Shown: one piece after another, positions 1 through 11,613 of the stretch
How the letters are laid out: every line of letters starts with the position of its first letter
Position numbering within the stretch: the stretch's first letter is position 1
From: Pseudomonas poae
GTDB taxonomy: Bacteria; Pseudomonadota; Gammaproteobacteria; Pseudomonadales; Pseudomonadaceae
Direction of reading: 5' to 3'
Assembly: GCA_004000515.1 (NCBI GenBank)
Contig: CP034537.1
Coordinates: forward strand, 5,346,001 to 5,410,000
DNA length: 64,000 nucleotides
Notes under the pieces: model-generated
The model's database searches: none
Seen by the model: only the letters and a program-made list of their open reading frames with translations
Told to the model about the DNA's origin: nothing
Program-made: the position numbers and the translations under genes

Positions 1-579
1 TGCACCTGGAACAGATCATCGACCTGATCAAGTTGGCGCACGCCAAGGGGCAGGATGTGGCGCGGGTGCACTCGGGGGATCCGAGCCTGTATGGAGCGAT
101 TGGCGAGCAGATCCGTCATTTGCGAGAGCTGGGCATTCCCTTCCAGATCATTCCCGGCGTTACCGCTGTAGCGGCGTGTGCGGCGCTGCTGGAAACCGAA
201 CTGACCCTGCCCGACATCGCCCAGAGCGTGATCCTGACCCGCTATGCAGACAAAACCAGCATGCCGGCAGGCGAGGATTTCGGCAGCCTGGCGCAGCATG
301 GCACCACCATGGCGATTCGCGGGGGTCAACCACCTGGAGAAAATTGTTGCTGAACTGCTGCCACATTACGGCGCGGATTGCCCGATTGCCGTGGTGCACC
401 GCGCCACGTGGCCGGATCAGGACTGGGTGGTTGGAACGCTTACTGATATTGCCGACAAGGTCGCCGCCAAGGGGTTTCGGCGCACGGCGTTGATCGTGGT
501 GGGCCGGGTATTGGCCAGTGACAGCTTTAGTGAGTCGTCGCTGTATCGGGCTGGGCATGCACATCTTTATCGGCCTTGA
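1..579 (+). CDS. cobM: Precorrin-4 C11-methyltransferase, 5' end outside window, one frameshift
   Basis: This enzyme adds a methyl group from SAM to C11 of precorrin-4 in aerobic cobalamin synthesis, in the cytoplasm. The window opens inside the gene: reading from base 3, the frame gives the SAM-binding signature HSGDPSLYGAIGEQ and then a PGVTAVAACAALL segment typical of the tetrapyrrole methylase fold. At the G5 run at 321-325 the reading must change frame (one G extra fits) to continue as VNHLEKIVAELLPHYG and on to the TGA at 577-579. With that correction the visible part is 192 codons. The break is probably a sequencing error. I am confident of the family; the CobM assignment over the related CobJ/CobL enzymes rests on recalled sequence similarity. 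Confidence 0.85.
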
Positions 580-605
580 ACACAGTGCGAACTCAATACA
601 AAACC

Positions 606-699
606 CTGTGGGAGCCGGGCTTGCCCGCGATGGCGGTGTGTCATGTAGTACATGTGCCTTACAGATGTACCGCTATCGCAGGCAAGCCAGCTCCCACAG
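606..699. repeat. REPIN (inverted pair of REP sequences)
   Basis: The left arm ctgtgggagccgggcttgcc is mirrored by a right arm ggcaagccagctcccacag, with about 45 bases between the arms. This is the standard Pseudomonas REP doublet, placed after cobM and before the terminator. It resembles the element at 26083-26166. Confidence 0.85.
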
Positions 700-749
700 T
701 TGATCTGCTATGTTAGATAGATAGTGCAAGCAACTGAATTTAAAGAATA

Positions 750-779
750 AAAAACGGCGCTCACGGGGCGCCGTTTTTT
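750..779. terminator. Bidirectional rho-independent terminator between cobM and nfuA
   Basis: A GC stem acggcgc / gcgccgt with a short loop is flanked by A6 on the left and T6 on the right, so it can end transcription in both directions. It lies 20 bases past the nfuA stop and downstream of cobM, which converge here. Confidence 0.8.
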
Positions 780-799
780 GTTCGCAGTGAACGCCTTAC

Positions 800-1394
<595 letters not shown>

Positions 1395-1479
1395 TCACAG
1401 GCTTGCCGGCAGTTTACGCCAAAATATTACGCAGGTACAAAGTCCTAGTAATTTTGTCGGAAAAGACTAATCCGCCCTG

Positions 1480-3771
1480 TCAGAGGTTTTCATAGCGATT
1501 CATATCCAAAACCCCCTCTTCCACCGGCGTGGTTTCACGGATGTACTGCGATAAATCGTGGAAGTACTGCCAGAACAGCGGGTGGCTGCGGCGTACGCCC
1601 CAGCGGTCGACGATCTTTTCAAAGCGATTGGCGTCCTTGGCCCGCTCCATCTGAGCCACAAACTCCGGCACTTCCTGGGCAGGAATGTTGAACATGAAGT
1701 TCGGGTAACTGCTGAGCACGCCGGGGTAAATGGTCACGGTGTCCAGGCCAGGCTGATAGCGATAGGCCTCACCGAGCAGGAATGCCACGTTACTGTGGGC
1801 ACGGTTGCGCAACATGCTGTACACCACGCGCTTGCCGCTGGTGGTTTCGATGCGCAGCAGGGTCGCTTCGGGCAATTGGTCGATGACCTTGAGTCCCGCC
1901 GCAGGGCGCGAAGTCAGGCGGCTCAGGGCCTGCTCGGCATCCTGCAACGCCGGATCGATGCCATCGCGTGAACAATAGGCGCCACTGCAACGGTTGATCG
2001 GGTCCGGGCTGGCATTCAGGTCGCCATAACGGGTGAGCAGTTGGTTGGCGAAATCACGCTTAGGGTCTTTTTTCGTTCAGGTGCAGCCCCGTGGGCTTGT
2101 CATCGTCAATGGCCTCGTAATCCAGCCACAGCTTGAGTTTGCCGCTGTTCTGGTACCAGTCATCGAGGAAATCATCACGAGAATCTGCCGGCATCAGGCG
2201 CAGGAAGTTCTGCTCGGCGCCATTGCGGATCAGGTCGAAATACAGCCGGGTCTGGGCCTGGTGCGACACGTTGCCGAACACGTCAAAGTTCACTGCCAAC
2301 TGGTAATAAGTGCGCTCCAGCAGCGGGTAGTCGAACAGCCACATCGTCTGCGGCACTTCACCGATCAGGCCTTTGGTCACCGAGGCGCTGTCGAAGTGGC
2401 GGAAGATAGTGAGCAAGGCGTTGTCGTTGCCGGCCCACAGGCTCGACCAACTCGGCGGTGGCACCTCTGCATAGCTGTCACGGCGCAGGGCTTCATATTC
2501 ATTACGTTTGTCACGGTAGGCCAGCCACAGGCTCAGCACACTGCCGACGTCATCGTTCTGCCCCGGCATCGCCAGCAGCGGCGTGGCCTGGCCGCGATAG
2601 CGCGCATCGGTAATATAGAGGTCGTGATCCGGGTCTTGGAACAGGGTCCAGAAGTTGTCGCGGATCACGTCCGTGGCGATCTGCCCACGGCAGACCGGCC
2701 CACGAATGAAGGTGCGCACGAAGTACTCGGCGTTATCCAGCATGAACTGGTAGCGCGCCTTGGCCGGGATGGCTTCGAAGGTGTCGAACGGGTTGGCGCG
2801 GCGGCCCGGGCCGTAGCCCGGCAAGGCGTTGACCTGCCAATTACCGCTGTAGAACAGTTCTTTGATGCGGGCCATTTTCTCGGCACTGAACGGGTACGTG
2901 ATGTGGGTCTTGTGCACGATCACGCCCTGCACGGGCCATAGGCGGTAGTAGACCTGGGTACCTGGGTCATCATTGGGACGGCGTGTGGCGATCAGGTCTA
3001 TCGGCTGGCCGCTCGGCGTGCGCGAGCGCACCCACTGGAAGAAATGCCCCGGCTCGCCGTTCTCGAAATAGATATGAGCGAGGAACAAGTGCTCGAACAA
3101 CCAGCGTGCCACCAGGCTTTCCCGGGCACCGGGTTGGTTGAACAGATTCTCCCACTGCTGCACTTGCAGCGCTTCCTTGGCGCTCGGCGCCAGGCCTTGC
3201 TCATCAATCGGCGCACCGGAGGCGAGCCAGCGTTGCAGCGTCTGGTATTGCTGGTCAGTCAGGCCGGTAACGGCCAGTGGCATGCCTTCCTTGGGATGGG
3301 CACCCGCGTACGCATTGAATTCGCCGGGCATGGCGCACATGTTTTCGCGGTTGAGGCCCAGTACGATCTCTTCGGGCAGTTTGGCATTGGGTGCCAGCGG
3401 GGCGTTGTGCCCCAGCTCCAGCATCCGCGCCATCAGTGCAGCCTGGCTGCCTTGGGCGTCCAGCACAGAATAAAAGCCTTTTGCTGCCAGGCCTGCTTGC
3501 CGAAGGCGTCGTAGAACAAGCGCGTTGTCGGCGTGGCCTTGCTGCGTTCGCCATCGTAGACCGGCATTTTGCTTGCACCCCGGGCCGCACCTTCGGCACT
3601 GCCCAGGTTGAGCTGGCAGGCGGAGTCGTAGCAGGCATGGCAGGCTACGCATTTCTCGGTGAAGATTGGCTGGATGTCACGGGTGTAAGAAATCGCAGGG
3701 GCGGAGTCTTGTGCCTGTGCGGTGCTGGCGATCAAGGCCAGGACGGCGCTGATGATGAGGCGAAGTGACAT
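1480..3771 (-). CDS. cti: Periplasmic fatty acid cis/trans isomerase, two frameshifts
   Basis: Cti converts cis to trans unsaturated acyl chains in membrane phospholipids as a fast response to solvents and heat in Pseudomonas. The start at 3771 gives a cleavable signal peptide (MSLRLIISAVLALIASTAQA) and then a cytochrome-c-type heme motif CVACHAC near residue 41, as known for this family. The long central part (about 3465-2075) and the C-terminal part (about 2070-1480) are joined by two single-base errors: one T missing at the A4/T4 run at 3472-3475 and one A too many at the T6 run near 2069-2074. They cancel, giving 763 aa, the normal family length. The gene is transcribed away from metH, with 167 bases between them. 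Confidence 0.92.
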
Positions 3772-3938
3772 GTATCCGGTCCCGATTCAATGCGTGCGCT
3801 GAAAAATTTGCCGGTGATTCTACCGGGCCACACCCTTGAACAACATGAACGATATTCATGCAAAACCTGCACATGCTCTAAATCGGCACAGGTTTGCTAT
3901 GATTCATGCCCTCCGAAATGCCTGACCAGAGTAGTCCC

Positions 3939-6900
3939 ATGTCCGATCGTAGCGTTCGTCTGCAAGCCCTTCATCAAGCCCTCAAGGACCGTATCCTGAT
4001 CCTCGACGGCGGTATGGGCACGATGATCCAGAGCTACAAACTGGAAGAAGTCGACTACCGTGGCAAACGCTTCGCCGACTGGCCAAGTGACGTCAAGGGT
4101 AACAACGACCTGCTGGTGATCACCCGTCCCGACGTGATCGGCGGCATCGAGAAAAGCTTACCTGGATGCCGGTGCCGACATCCTCGAAACCAACACCTTC
4201 AACGCCACCCGCATTTCCATGGCCGACTACGGCATGGAAGAACTGGCCTACGAATTAAACGTAGAAGGCGCACGCCTGGCGCGCAAGATTGCCGACGCCA
4301 AGACCCTGGAAAATCCGGACAAGCCGCGCTTTGTCGCTGGCGTGCTCGGCCCAACCAGCCGCACGTGCTCGCTGTCGCCCGATGTGAACAATCCGGGCTA
4401 CCGCAACGTGACCTTCGATGAGCTGGTGGAGAACTACACCGAAGCCACCAAAGGCCTGATCGAAGGCGGCGCCGACCTGATCCTGATCGAGACCATCTTC
4501 GACACCCTCAACGCCAAGGCCGCGATATTCGCCGTGCAAGGCGTGTTTGAAGAACTGAACATCGAACTGCCGATCATGATCTCCGGCACCATCACCGACG
4601 CCTCCGGCCGTACCCTGTCGGGCCAGACCACCGAAGCGTTCTGGAACTCGGTTGCCCACGCCAAGCCGATTTCCGTAGGCCTGAACTGCGCCCTGGGCGC
4701 CAGCGAGCTGCGTCCGTACCTGGAAGAGTTGTCGAACAAGGCCAACACCCACGTCTCCGCGCACCCGAACGCCGGCCTGCCCAATGAATTCGGCGAGTAC
4801 GACGAACTGCCCTCGGAAACCGCCAAGGTCATCGAAGAATTCGCCCAGAGCGGCTTCCTCAACATCGTCGGCGGCTGCTGCGGCACCACGCCGGGCCACA
4901 TCGAAGCCATCGCCAAGGCCGTGGCCGGTTATGCGCCGCGCGTGATCCCGGATATTCCGAAGGCCTGCCGCCTGTCGGGCCTGGAGCCGTTCACCATCGA
5001 TCGCAGCTCGTTATTCGTCAACGTCGGCGAACGTACCAATATCACCGGCTCTGCCAAGTTCGCCCGTCTGATCCGTGAAGACAACTACACCGAAGCCCTG
5101 GAAGTCGCCCTGCAGCAGGTGGAAGCCGGCGCCCAGGTGATCGACATCAACATGGACGAAGGGATGCTGGATTCGAAGAAGGCCATGGTGACCTTCCTCA
5201 ATCTGATTGCCGGCGAGCCGGACATCTCCCGCGTGCCGATCATGATCGACTCCTCCAAGTGGGATGTGATCGAGGCCGGCCTCAAGTGCATCCAGGGCAA
5301 GGGCATCGTCAACTCCATCAGCATGAAGGAAGGCGTGGAGCAGTTCATTCACCACGCCAAGCTGTGCAAGCGCTATGGCGCCGCCGTGGTGGTAATGGCC
5401 TTCGACGAAGCCGGCCAGGCCGACACCGAAGCGCGCAAGAAGGAGATCTGCAAACGCTCCTACGACATCCTGGTGAACGAAGTCGGCTTCCCGCCGGAAG
5501 ACATCATCTTCGACCCGAACATCTTCGCGGTCGCCACCGGTATCGAAGAGCACAACAACTACGCCGTCGACTTCATCAATGCCTGTGCCTACATCCGTGA
5601 CGAGCTGCCGTACGCGCTGAGCTCCGGCGGCGTGTCCAACGTGTCGTTCTCGTTCCGGGGCAACAACCCAGTGCGTGAAGCGATCCACTCGGTGTTCCTG
5701 CTGTACGCGATCCGCAATGGCTTGACCATGGGTATCGTCAACGCTGGCCAGTTGGAGATCTACGACCAGATCCCGGCCGAGCTGCGTGACGCCGTGGAAG
5801 ACGTGGTGCTCAACCGCACCCCGGAAGGCACCGACGCCCTCCCTCGCCATCGCCGACAAGTACAAGGGCGACGGCAGCGTAAAAGAAGCCGAGACCGAAG
5901 AATGGCGCGGCTGGGAAGTGAACAAGCGCCTGGAACACGCGCTGGTCAAGGGCATCACTACCCACATCGTCGAAGACACCGAGGAGTCCCGCCAGTCGTT
6001 CGCGCGCCCGATCGAAGTGATCGAAGGCCCGCTGATGTCCGGCATGAACATCGTCGGCGACCTGTTTGGCGCGGGCAAAATGTTCTTGCCGCAAGTGGTG
6101 AAGTCCGCTCGTGTGATGAAGCAGGCCGTGGCCCACTTGATCCCGTTCATCGAGCTGGAAAAAGGCGACAAGCCGGAAGCCAAGGGCAAGATCCTGATGG
6201 CCACCGTAAAAGGCGACGTGCATGACATCGGCAAGAACATTGTTGGCGTCGTGCTGGGTTGCAACGGCTATGACATCGTCGATTTGGGCGTGATGGTGCC
6301 GGCGGAGAAGATCTTGCAGGTAGCCAAGGAGCAGAAGTGCGACATCATCGGGCTGTCTGGCCTGATTACGCCGTCCCTGGATGAAATGGTGCACGTGGCC
6401 CGTGAGATGCAGCGTCAGGACTTCCACCTGCCGCTGATGATCGGTGGCGCCACCACCTCCAAGGCCCACACGGCGGTGAAGATCGAGCCCAAGTACAGCA
6501 ACGATGCCGTGGTGTATGTCACCGACGCCTCCCGCGCGGTCGGCGTTGCCACCAACTGCTGTCCAAGGAACTCAAAGGTGGCTTTGTCGAACGTACCCGC
6601 GAGGAATACGTGGAAGTGCGCGAGCGCACCGCCAACCGCAGCGCCCGTACCGAGCGCCTGAGCTACCCGGCGGCCATCGCCAAGAAACCGCAGTTCGACT
6701 GGAGCACCTACACCCCGGTCACGCCAACCTTTACCGGCGCCAAGGTGCTGGACAATATCGACCTCAAGGTGCTGGCCGAGTACATCGACTGGACGCCGTT
6801 CTTTATTTCATGGGACCTGGCGGGCAAATTCCCACGCATCCTCAAGGACGAAGTGGTCGGTGAAGCCGCCACCGCGCTGTACGCCGACGCCCAGGAAATG

Positions 6901-7650
6901 CTCGCCAAGCTGATCGATGAAAAACTCATCAGTGCACGTGCAGTGTTCGGTTTCTGGCCGACCAACCAAGTGCAGGATGATGACCTGGAAGTCTACGGCG
7001 ACGATGGCCAGCCGATTGCCAAGCTGCATCACTTGCGCCAGCAGATCATCAAGACCGACGGCAAGCCGAACTTCTCCCTGGCCGACTTCGTGGCGCCCAA
7101 GGACAGCGGCGTGACCGACTACATCGGTGGTTTTATCACCACCGCCGGCATCGGCGCCGAAGAAGTGGCCAAGGCCTACCAGGACGCGGGCGACGACTAC
7201 AACTCGATCATGGTCAAGGCCCTGGCCGACCGCCTGGCCGAAGCCTGCGCCGAGTGGCTGCACCAGCAAGTGCGTAAAGACTACTGGGGTTACGCCAAGG
7301 ACGAGCAACTGGACAACGAGGCGCTGATCAAGGAGCAGTACAGCGGCATCCGCCCTGCCCCCGGCTACCCCGCATGCCCGGATCACACCGAGAAAGGCGC
7401 GTTGTTCCAATTGCTCGATCCCGAAGCCCGCGAAATGCAAGCCGGCCGCAGTGGCGTGTTCCTCACCGAGCACTACGCGATGTTCCCGGCAGCAGCCGTC
7501 AGCGGCTGGTACTTCGCGCACCCACAGGCGCAGTACTTTGCCGTGGGCAAGATCGACAAGGACCAAGTGGCGAGCTACACCGCACGTAAAGGCCAGGACC
7601 TGGCCGTGACCGAGCGCTGGCTGGCGCCGAACCTGGGCTACGACAACTAA
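3939..7650 (+). CDS. metH: Cobalamin-dependent methionine synthase, three frameshifts
   Basis: MetH moves a methyl group from methyltetrahydrofolate through cobalamin to homocysteine. All modules are visible in order: the homocysteine/zinc domain, with Cys in GLNCALG (near residue 248) and GGCCGTT (near 311-312); the pterin-binding domain; the cobalamin domain with DVHDIGKN, whose His (near residue 760) is the lower axial ligand; and the C-terminal SAM-activation domain. Three single-base errors break the frame: an extra A at 4152-4155, an extra C at 5841-5843 and a missing C near 6553. Undone, they give exactly 1236 aa (E. coli 1227). The start [12 protein letters not shown] is chosen because upstream in-frame ATGs lie outside the conserved protein. 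No riboswitch is evident in the upstream 167 bases. Confidence 0.95.
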
Positions 7651-7739
7651 CCCGCCGACAAGCCCGCTCACTACGAGGTTCCGTCGGCATAAACGTCATC
7701 GGCTATGCTATCCCTCACACACCTTGTGTCGAGGGATGT

Positions 7740-7957
7740 ATGGACGATCCAGTCAACAACAAGCCCCTACCTTCTGGCAGATGCTCCACAGCGTCATGGC
7801 CGCCGCCTTTGGCGTGCAGAGTGGCAAGAACCGCGCCCGCGACTTTACCCACGGCAAGCCCAGCCACTTTGTGATCCTGGGTGTTGTGTTCACGGCGGTG
7901 TTTGCACTCACGCTATTTGGCATTGTGCAGTTGGTGCTGCACGTTGCTGGCGTCTAG
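7740..7957 (+). CDS. DUF2970 small inner-membrane protein, one frameshift
   Basis: This is a short Pseudomonas membrane protein of unknown function. The ATG at 7740 gives MDDPVNNKP; one C is missing from the C4 run around 7763-7766, after which the frame continues as TFWQMLHSVMAAAFGVQSGK, the conserved DUF2970 core. It ends in a single hydrophobic segment (FVILGVVFTAVFALTLFGI). Corrected length is 72 aa. It sits 90 bases after metH and its stop overlaps the stop of the convergent binding-protein gene by 4 bases. Confidence 0.75.
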
Positions 7958-9014
7958 CGCAGCAACAGTTGCAGGCTGAACGGATAGCGATAGGATGCCG
8001 GCTTGCCCACTGCGGACAACGCGCGAAAGTCCACGGGAGTCATTGGCTGCAATAAACGTCGTGCCTGGGCGGCATCGATCAGCTGGAACAAGGCCTCTTT
8101 GCGGTCCCGTCCCCCGAACGCGCCGATGTCCAGGCCCTTGGCATCATCGTTGATCAGCACCATCGCCCACCCGCCCAGGGTGAAATGCCCTGCGACCAAC
8201 GTTGTCAGCCGCCCATCCAGGCGCGCTTGCAACACTTCTGGAGAGCTGTTGACCGCACTGAACAACGCGTCTTTGCCCGGCACCCGCCCTGCCTCTTGCA
8301 ACGCCTGCATGGCACCCAGCGCCATCTCGTCGTTGGCTGACCACACTAGCGCGGTTTGCGGGTAGCGATTGAACAGTTGCGTGGCTTGCTCGAACGCCCG
8401 TTGACGGCTCCACTCCCCGTATACCAACTGGCGCAGGCGCACTTCGGGATGCTCGGCCAATGCACGGTGCAAGCCTTGCTCGCGCAACTGCGCGGCGGGG
8501 GTGTTCTTGACGCCGGAGAACGCCAGCAGGTCAATGGACTGGCCAGGCGCAAGCGGGCGGTGCTGGCGCAGCAGGTCGGTAAGCATCAGGTAGCCGGCGT
8601 CTTCATCGTTGGCCACCAGGCTGCCAACCCATGTGGCGTCCTTGCCGAGCAATTGCACCTGGTCGCCGGTCAACGCATTGTTGACGATCATTAGCTTGAC
8701 CCCACTGCCCTGGGCCATCCGCAGGATCTGCGGCGCTACGTATTGCTCGTTCACCAGCACCAGGTAATCGGGCCGACTACTGCCTTGTAGCGCTTCGCGA
8801 GCCTGGGTCAACGTTGTATGTGCATCGCGCTCGGAATAGCGCACGCGCAAATCCAGGCCGAGGTCCTTGGCGGCGGCCTGCATGAATTGCGCGTAGTTGA
8901 CCCAGTAGGTTTCCGTCGACATGCCAGGGTTGAGAAACACCACCGACGTCGCGTGAGCCATCGCTCCGTACGCCGCCCCAGCAACCACATACACGTAATC
9001 AGAACCTTCAACAT
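7954..9014 (-). CDS. Periplasmic sugar-type ABC substrate-binding protein (LacI/RbsB fold), one frameshift
   Basis: The protein belongs to the periplasmic binding protein family that shares its fold with LacI effector domains. After a signal peptide comes a repeated alpha/beta pattern, with DYLVLVNEQYVAPQILR in the first lobe and ALVWSANDEMALGAMQAL in the second, as in RbsB-like proteins. The best start is the ATG at 9014 (MLKVLITCMWLLG); one base missing from the C4 run at 8976-8979 puts it out of frame with AAYGAMAHA. The corrected protein is 353 aa. No permease or ATPase gene lies beside it, so it may serve a sensor kinase or cyclase elsewhere. The ligand cannot be read from the sequence. 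Confidence 0.78.
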
Positions 9015-9088
9015 GGTGTTCAAGCCTTGAATATTGACCGCCATGATAGTGGCATTGCGACAGTCAATCGAGGCTCAATCAGCCAGTT

Positions 9089-9202
9089 CTATTGGTGGCT
9101 AACCCAGAACACCGCGGTTCCCACCACCAGGATTATCAGGAACAGAATGGCCCAGGCGTCCACGGTACTGTCGGGTTTACGGGCTTTGGTTGAATTGCTC
9201 AT
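9089..9202 (-). CDS. Small single-pass membrane protein, 37 aa
   Basis: The ATG at 9202 follows a good ribosome-binding site (aagagg, about 5 bases upstream) and gives a 37-residue protein with a basic, polar start (MSNSTKARKPDST) and one membrane segment (AWAILFLIILVVGTAVFWV). A longer in-frame reading to 9364 exists but has no such ribosome-binding site and runs through the cysI promoter region. It is divergent from cysI. Function unknown. Confidence 0.6.
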   Translation of the reverse strand: MSNSTKARKPDSTVDAWAILFLIILVVGTAVFWVSHQ

Positions 9203-9307
9203 CGCATCGCCTCTTATCGGTTTTATAGGTGACTGCATCAAGACTCGATCACAGTAAAGTTCATGATTGTCCGCATGACAAATGTGGGTATCGCGAGAAT
9301 CAGTCTC

Positions 9308-9336
9308 ATTAGTCAATTTGGTTATTTGCATATACT
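9308..9336 (+). promoter_or_regulatory. Probable cysI promoter region
   Basis: A TATACT box at 9331-9336 lies about 100 bases before the cysI start, with a poor -35 region and an AT-rich stretch upstream (gtcaatttggttatttgcat). A weak -35 fits a promoter that needs the activator CysB, as is known for cys genes, but I cannot identify a CysB site with certainty. Confidence 0.35.
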
Positions 9337-9435
9337 CAAACATCACTTTTGCGCATAAACGCAAACTGGTATCGTGCGCCGGCTCCGTTGGGAGTGCGCG
9401 GCCGTGCGCGCAGATTTGCCGAGAACAGGACCTAT

Positions 9436-11094
9436 ATGTACGTATACGACGAATACGATCAGCGCATCATCGAGGACCGCGTCAAGCAGTTCCGTGATCA
9501 GACCCGACGCTACCTAGCAGGTGAACTGAGCGAAGAAGAGTTCCGCCCTCTGCGCCTGCAAAATGGCCTTTATGTTCAGCGCTTTGCGCCGATGCTGCGG
9601 GTTGCCGTTCCCTATGGCCAACTGACTGCCCGCCAGACGCGCATGATGGCCAAGATTGCCCGAGACTTCGACAAGGGTTACGCCCACATCAGTACCCGCC
9701 AGAACGTGCAGTTCAACTGGCCGGCGTTGGAAGATGTGCCGGATATCCTGGCTGAACTGGCCACCGTGCAGATGCACGCCATTCAGACCAGCGGTAACTG
9801 CCTGCGCAACGTCACCACCGACCAATTCGCTGGCGTTGCCGCCGACGAGCTGATCGATCCACGCCCGTGGTGCGAAATCGTGCGTCAGTGGACCACCTTC
9901 CACCCAGAGTTCGCCTACCTGCCACGTAAGTTCAAGATCGCCATCAATGGCTCGACCTCGGACCGCGCGGCCATCGAAGTACACGATATCGGCCTGGAGC
10001 CGGTGTACAACGAAGCGGGCGAGTTGGGTTTCCGTGTCCTGGTGGGTGGCGGCCTTGGCCGTACCCCGGTAGTCGGCGCCTTCATCAACGAGTTCCTGCC
10101 GTGGCAGGACCTGTTGAGCTACCTCGACGCCATCCTGCGGGTCTACAACCGCTATGGTCGTCGTGACAACAAGTACAAGGCCCGGATCAAGATCCTGGTC
10201 AAGGCGCTGACCCCTGAGGTGTTTGCCCAGAAGGTCGACGCCGAGATGGAACACCTGCGCGGCGGCCAGACCACCCTGACCGAAGCTGAAGTACACCGCG
10301 TCGCCAAGCACTTCGTCGACCCTGAGTACAAGGCCCTGAGCAATCAGGACGCGGAGCTCGCAGCCCTCGACCTGGAACACCCAGGTTTTGCCCGTTGGCG
10401 TGGCCGCAACACCCTGGCGCACAAGAAACCAGGCTACGTTGCCGTGACCCTGTCGCTTAAACCGACCGGTGTTGCCCCAGGCGATATCACCGACAAGCAG
10501 CTGGATGCTGTCGCCGACCTGGCCGACCGCTACAGCTTCGGCCAACTGCGCACGTCCCACGAGCAGAACATCATTCTGGCGGACGTCGATCAGAGCCAAC
10601 TGTTCACCCTGTGGGGCGAACTGCGCGAAGGCGGTTTCGCCACGCCGAACATCGGCCTGCTGACCGACATCATCTGCTGCCCGGGCGGCGACTTTTGCTC
10701 CCTGGCCAACGCCAAGTCGATCCCGATTGCCGAGTCGATCCAGCGTCGTTTCGACGACCTGGACTACCTGTTCGACATTGGCGAGCTGGACTTGAACATC
10801 TCCGGTTGCATGAACGCCTGCGGTCACCACCACGTCGGCCACATCGGCATCCTGGGCGTGGACAAGAAAGGCGAAGAATTCTACCAAGTGTCCCTGGGTG
10901 GCAGCGCCAGCCGCGATGCGAGCCTGGGCAAGATCCTCGGCCCGTCCTTCGCCCAGGAAGCCATGCCCGAGGTGATCGGCAAACTGATCGATGTGTACAT
11001 CGAACAGCGCACCGAAGATGAGCGTTTCATCGACACCTACCAGCGCATCGGCATTGACCTGTTCAAGGAGCGCGTCTATGCAGCGAATCATTAA
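9436..11094 (+). CDS. cysI: Sulfite reductase hemoprotein subunit
   Basis: The enzyme reduces sulfite to sulfide with six electrons using siroheme coupled to a 4Fe-4S cluster, in cysteine synthesis. The ATG at 9436 (MYVYDEYDQRIIEDRV) follows AGGA and gives 552 aa. The cluster ligands have the family pattern C-x5-C ... C-x3-C: Cys415 and Cys421 in CCPGGDFC, Cys458 and Cys462 in CMNACG. The substrate and siroheme region STRQNVQFNW is present in the N-terminal half. It is one of the intact genes. The DUF934 gene overlaps its 3' end by 17 bases, so the two are translationally coupled; the ferredoxin- or flavin-linked electron donor is not encoded here. Confidence 0.95.
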   Translation: MYVYDEYDQRIIEDRVKQFRDQTRRYLAGELSEEEFRPLRLQNGLYVQRFAPMLRVAVPYGQLTARQTRMMAKIARDFDKGYAHISTRQNVQFNWPALEDVPDILAELATVQMHAIQTSGNCLRNVTTDQFAGVAADELIDPRPWCEIVRQWTTFHPEFAYLPRKFKIAINGSTSDRAAIEVHDIGLEPVYNEAGELGFRVLVGGGLGRTPVVGAFINEFLPWQDLLSYLDAILRVYNRYGRRDNKYKARIKILVKALTPEVFAQKVDAEMEHLRGGQTTLTEAEVHRVAKHFVDPEYKALSNQDAELAALDLEHPGFARWRGRNTLAHKKPGYVAVTLSLKPTGVAPGDITDKQLDAVADLADRYSFGQLRTSHEQNIILADVDQSQLFTLWGELREGGFATPNIGLLTDIICCPGGDFCSLANAKSIPIAESIQRRFDDLDYLFDIGELDLNISGCMNACGHHHVGHIGILGVDKKGEEFYQVSLGGSASRDASLGKILGPSFAQEAMPEVIGKLIDVYIEQRTEDERFIDTYQRIGIDLFKERVYAANH

Positions 11095-11571
11095 GAACAA
11101 CGAAGTCCTCGACGAAACCTGGCACCTGCTGCCCAAGGACGCGAGCTTCGACGGCATCTCCAACTGCGACGACCTGATCGTGCCGTTGGCGTTGTGGCGC
11201 GAACATGGCCACGCCCTCAAGGCCCGCGACGGCGGCCTGGGTGTGTGGTTGGACGCCGATGAAGAAGCCGAAGAAATCGGCGCCGACGTGGAGCATTTCA
11301 AGTCATCGCGCTGAACTTCCCGGCCTTTACCGACGGTCGCAACTACTCCAACGCCCGCCTGCTGCGTGACCGTTATGGTTACAAGGGCGAGCTGCGCGCA
11401 ATTGGCGATGTGCTGCGCGACCAACTGTTCTACCTGCGCCGCTGCGGGTTCGATGCCTTCGCCCTACGCGCCGACAAAGACCCGTACGAAGCGCTGGAAA
11501 GTCTCAAGGACTTCTCGGTGACGTACCAGGCCGCAACGGATGAACCGCTGCCGCTGTTCCGTCGTCGCTAA
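11078..11571 (+). CDS. DUF934 protein, cysI partner, one frameshift
   Basis: DUF934 proteins almost always sit next to cysI in Pseudomonas and are thought to help sulfite reduction, though their exact role is not settled. The gene starts inside the end of cysI (MQRIIKNNEVLDETWHLLP). One G is missing near 11302, where HFK must be followed by VIALNFPAFTDGRNYS, the conserved DUF934 core, then RLLRDRYGYKGELRAIGDVL. Corrected length is 164 aa. The stop at 11569-11571 is followed 14 bases later by a strong terminator that closes the cysI operon. Confidence 0.85.
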
Positions 11572-11584
11572 GCACTCGCTTACG

Positions 11585-11613
11585 AAAAACCCTGGCATGC
11601 CAGGGTTTTTTTA
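11585..11613. terminator. Bidirectional terminator between the cysI operon and merR gene
   Basis: A perfect stem ccctggcatgccaggg is flanked by A5 and T7 runs, so it serves both converging transcripts. Confidence 0.88.

Noticed and set aside
3772..3938. Cobalamin or SAM riboswitch before metH
   Set aside because: The gap is only 167 bases and I found no B12-box or SAM-type conserved core.
3939..7650. metH as a true pseudogene
   Set aside because: All catalytic and cofactor motifs are intact and the three indels are single homopolymer slips of the same kind as everywhere in the window.
9203..9364. N-terminal extension of the small membrane protein to 9364
   Set aside because: The extension crosses the cysI promoter area, has no ribosome-binding site and would place a polar stretch before a well-formed 37-aa protein with its own site.
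9514..11424. Open frame of 636 codons opposite cysI and DUF934
   Set aside because: It is the high-GC antisense shadow of cysI, which has full family motifs. The antisense frame has no ribosome-binding site and no recognisable domain.
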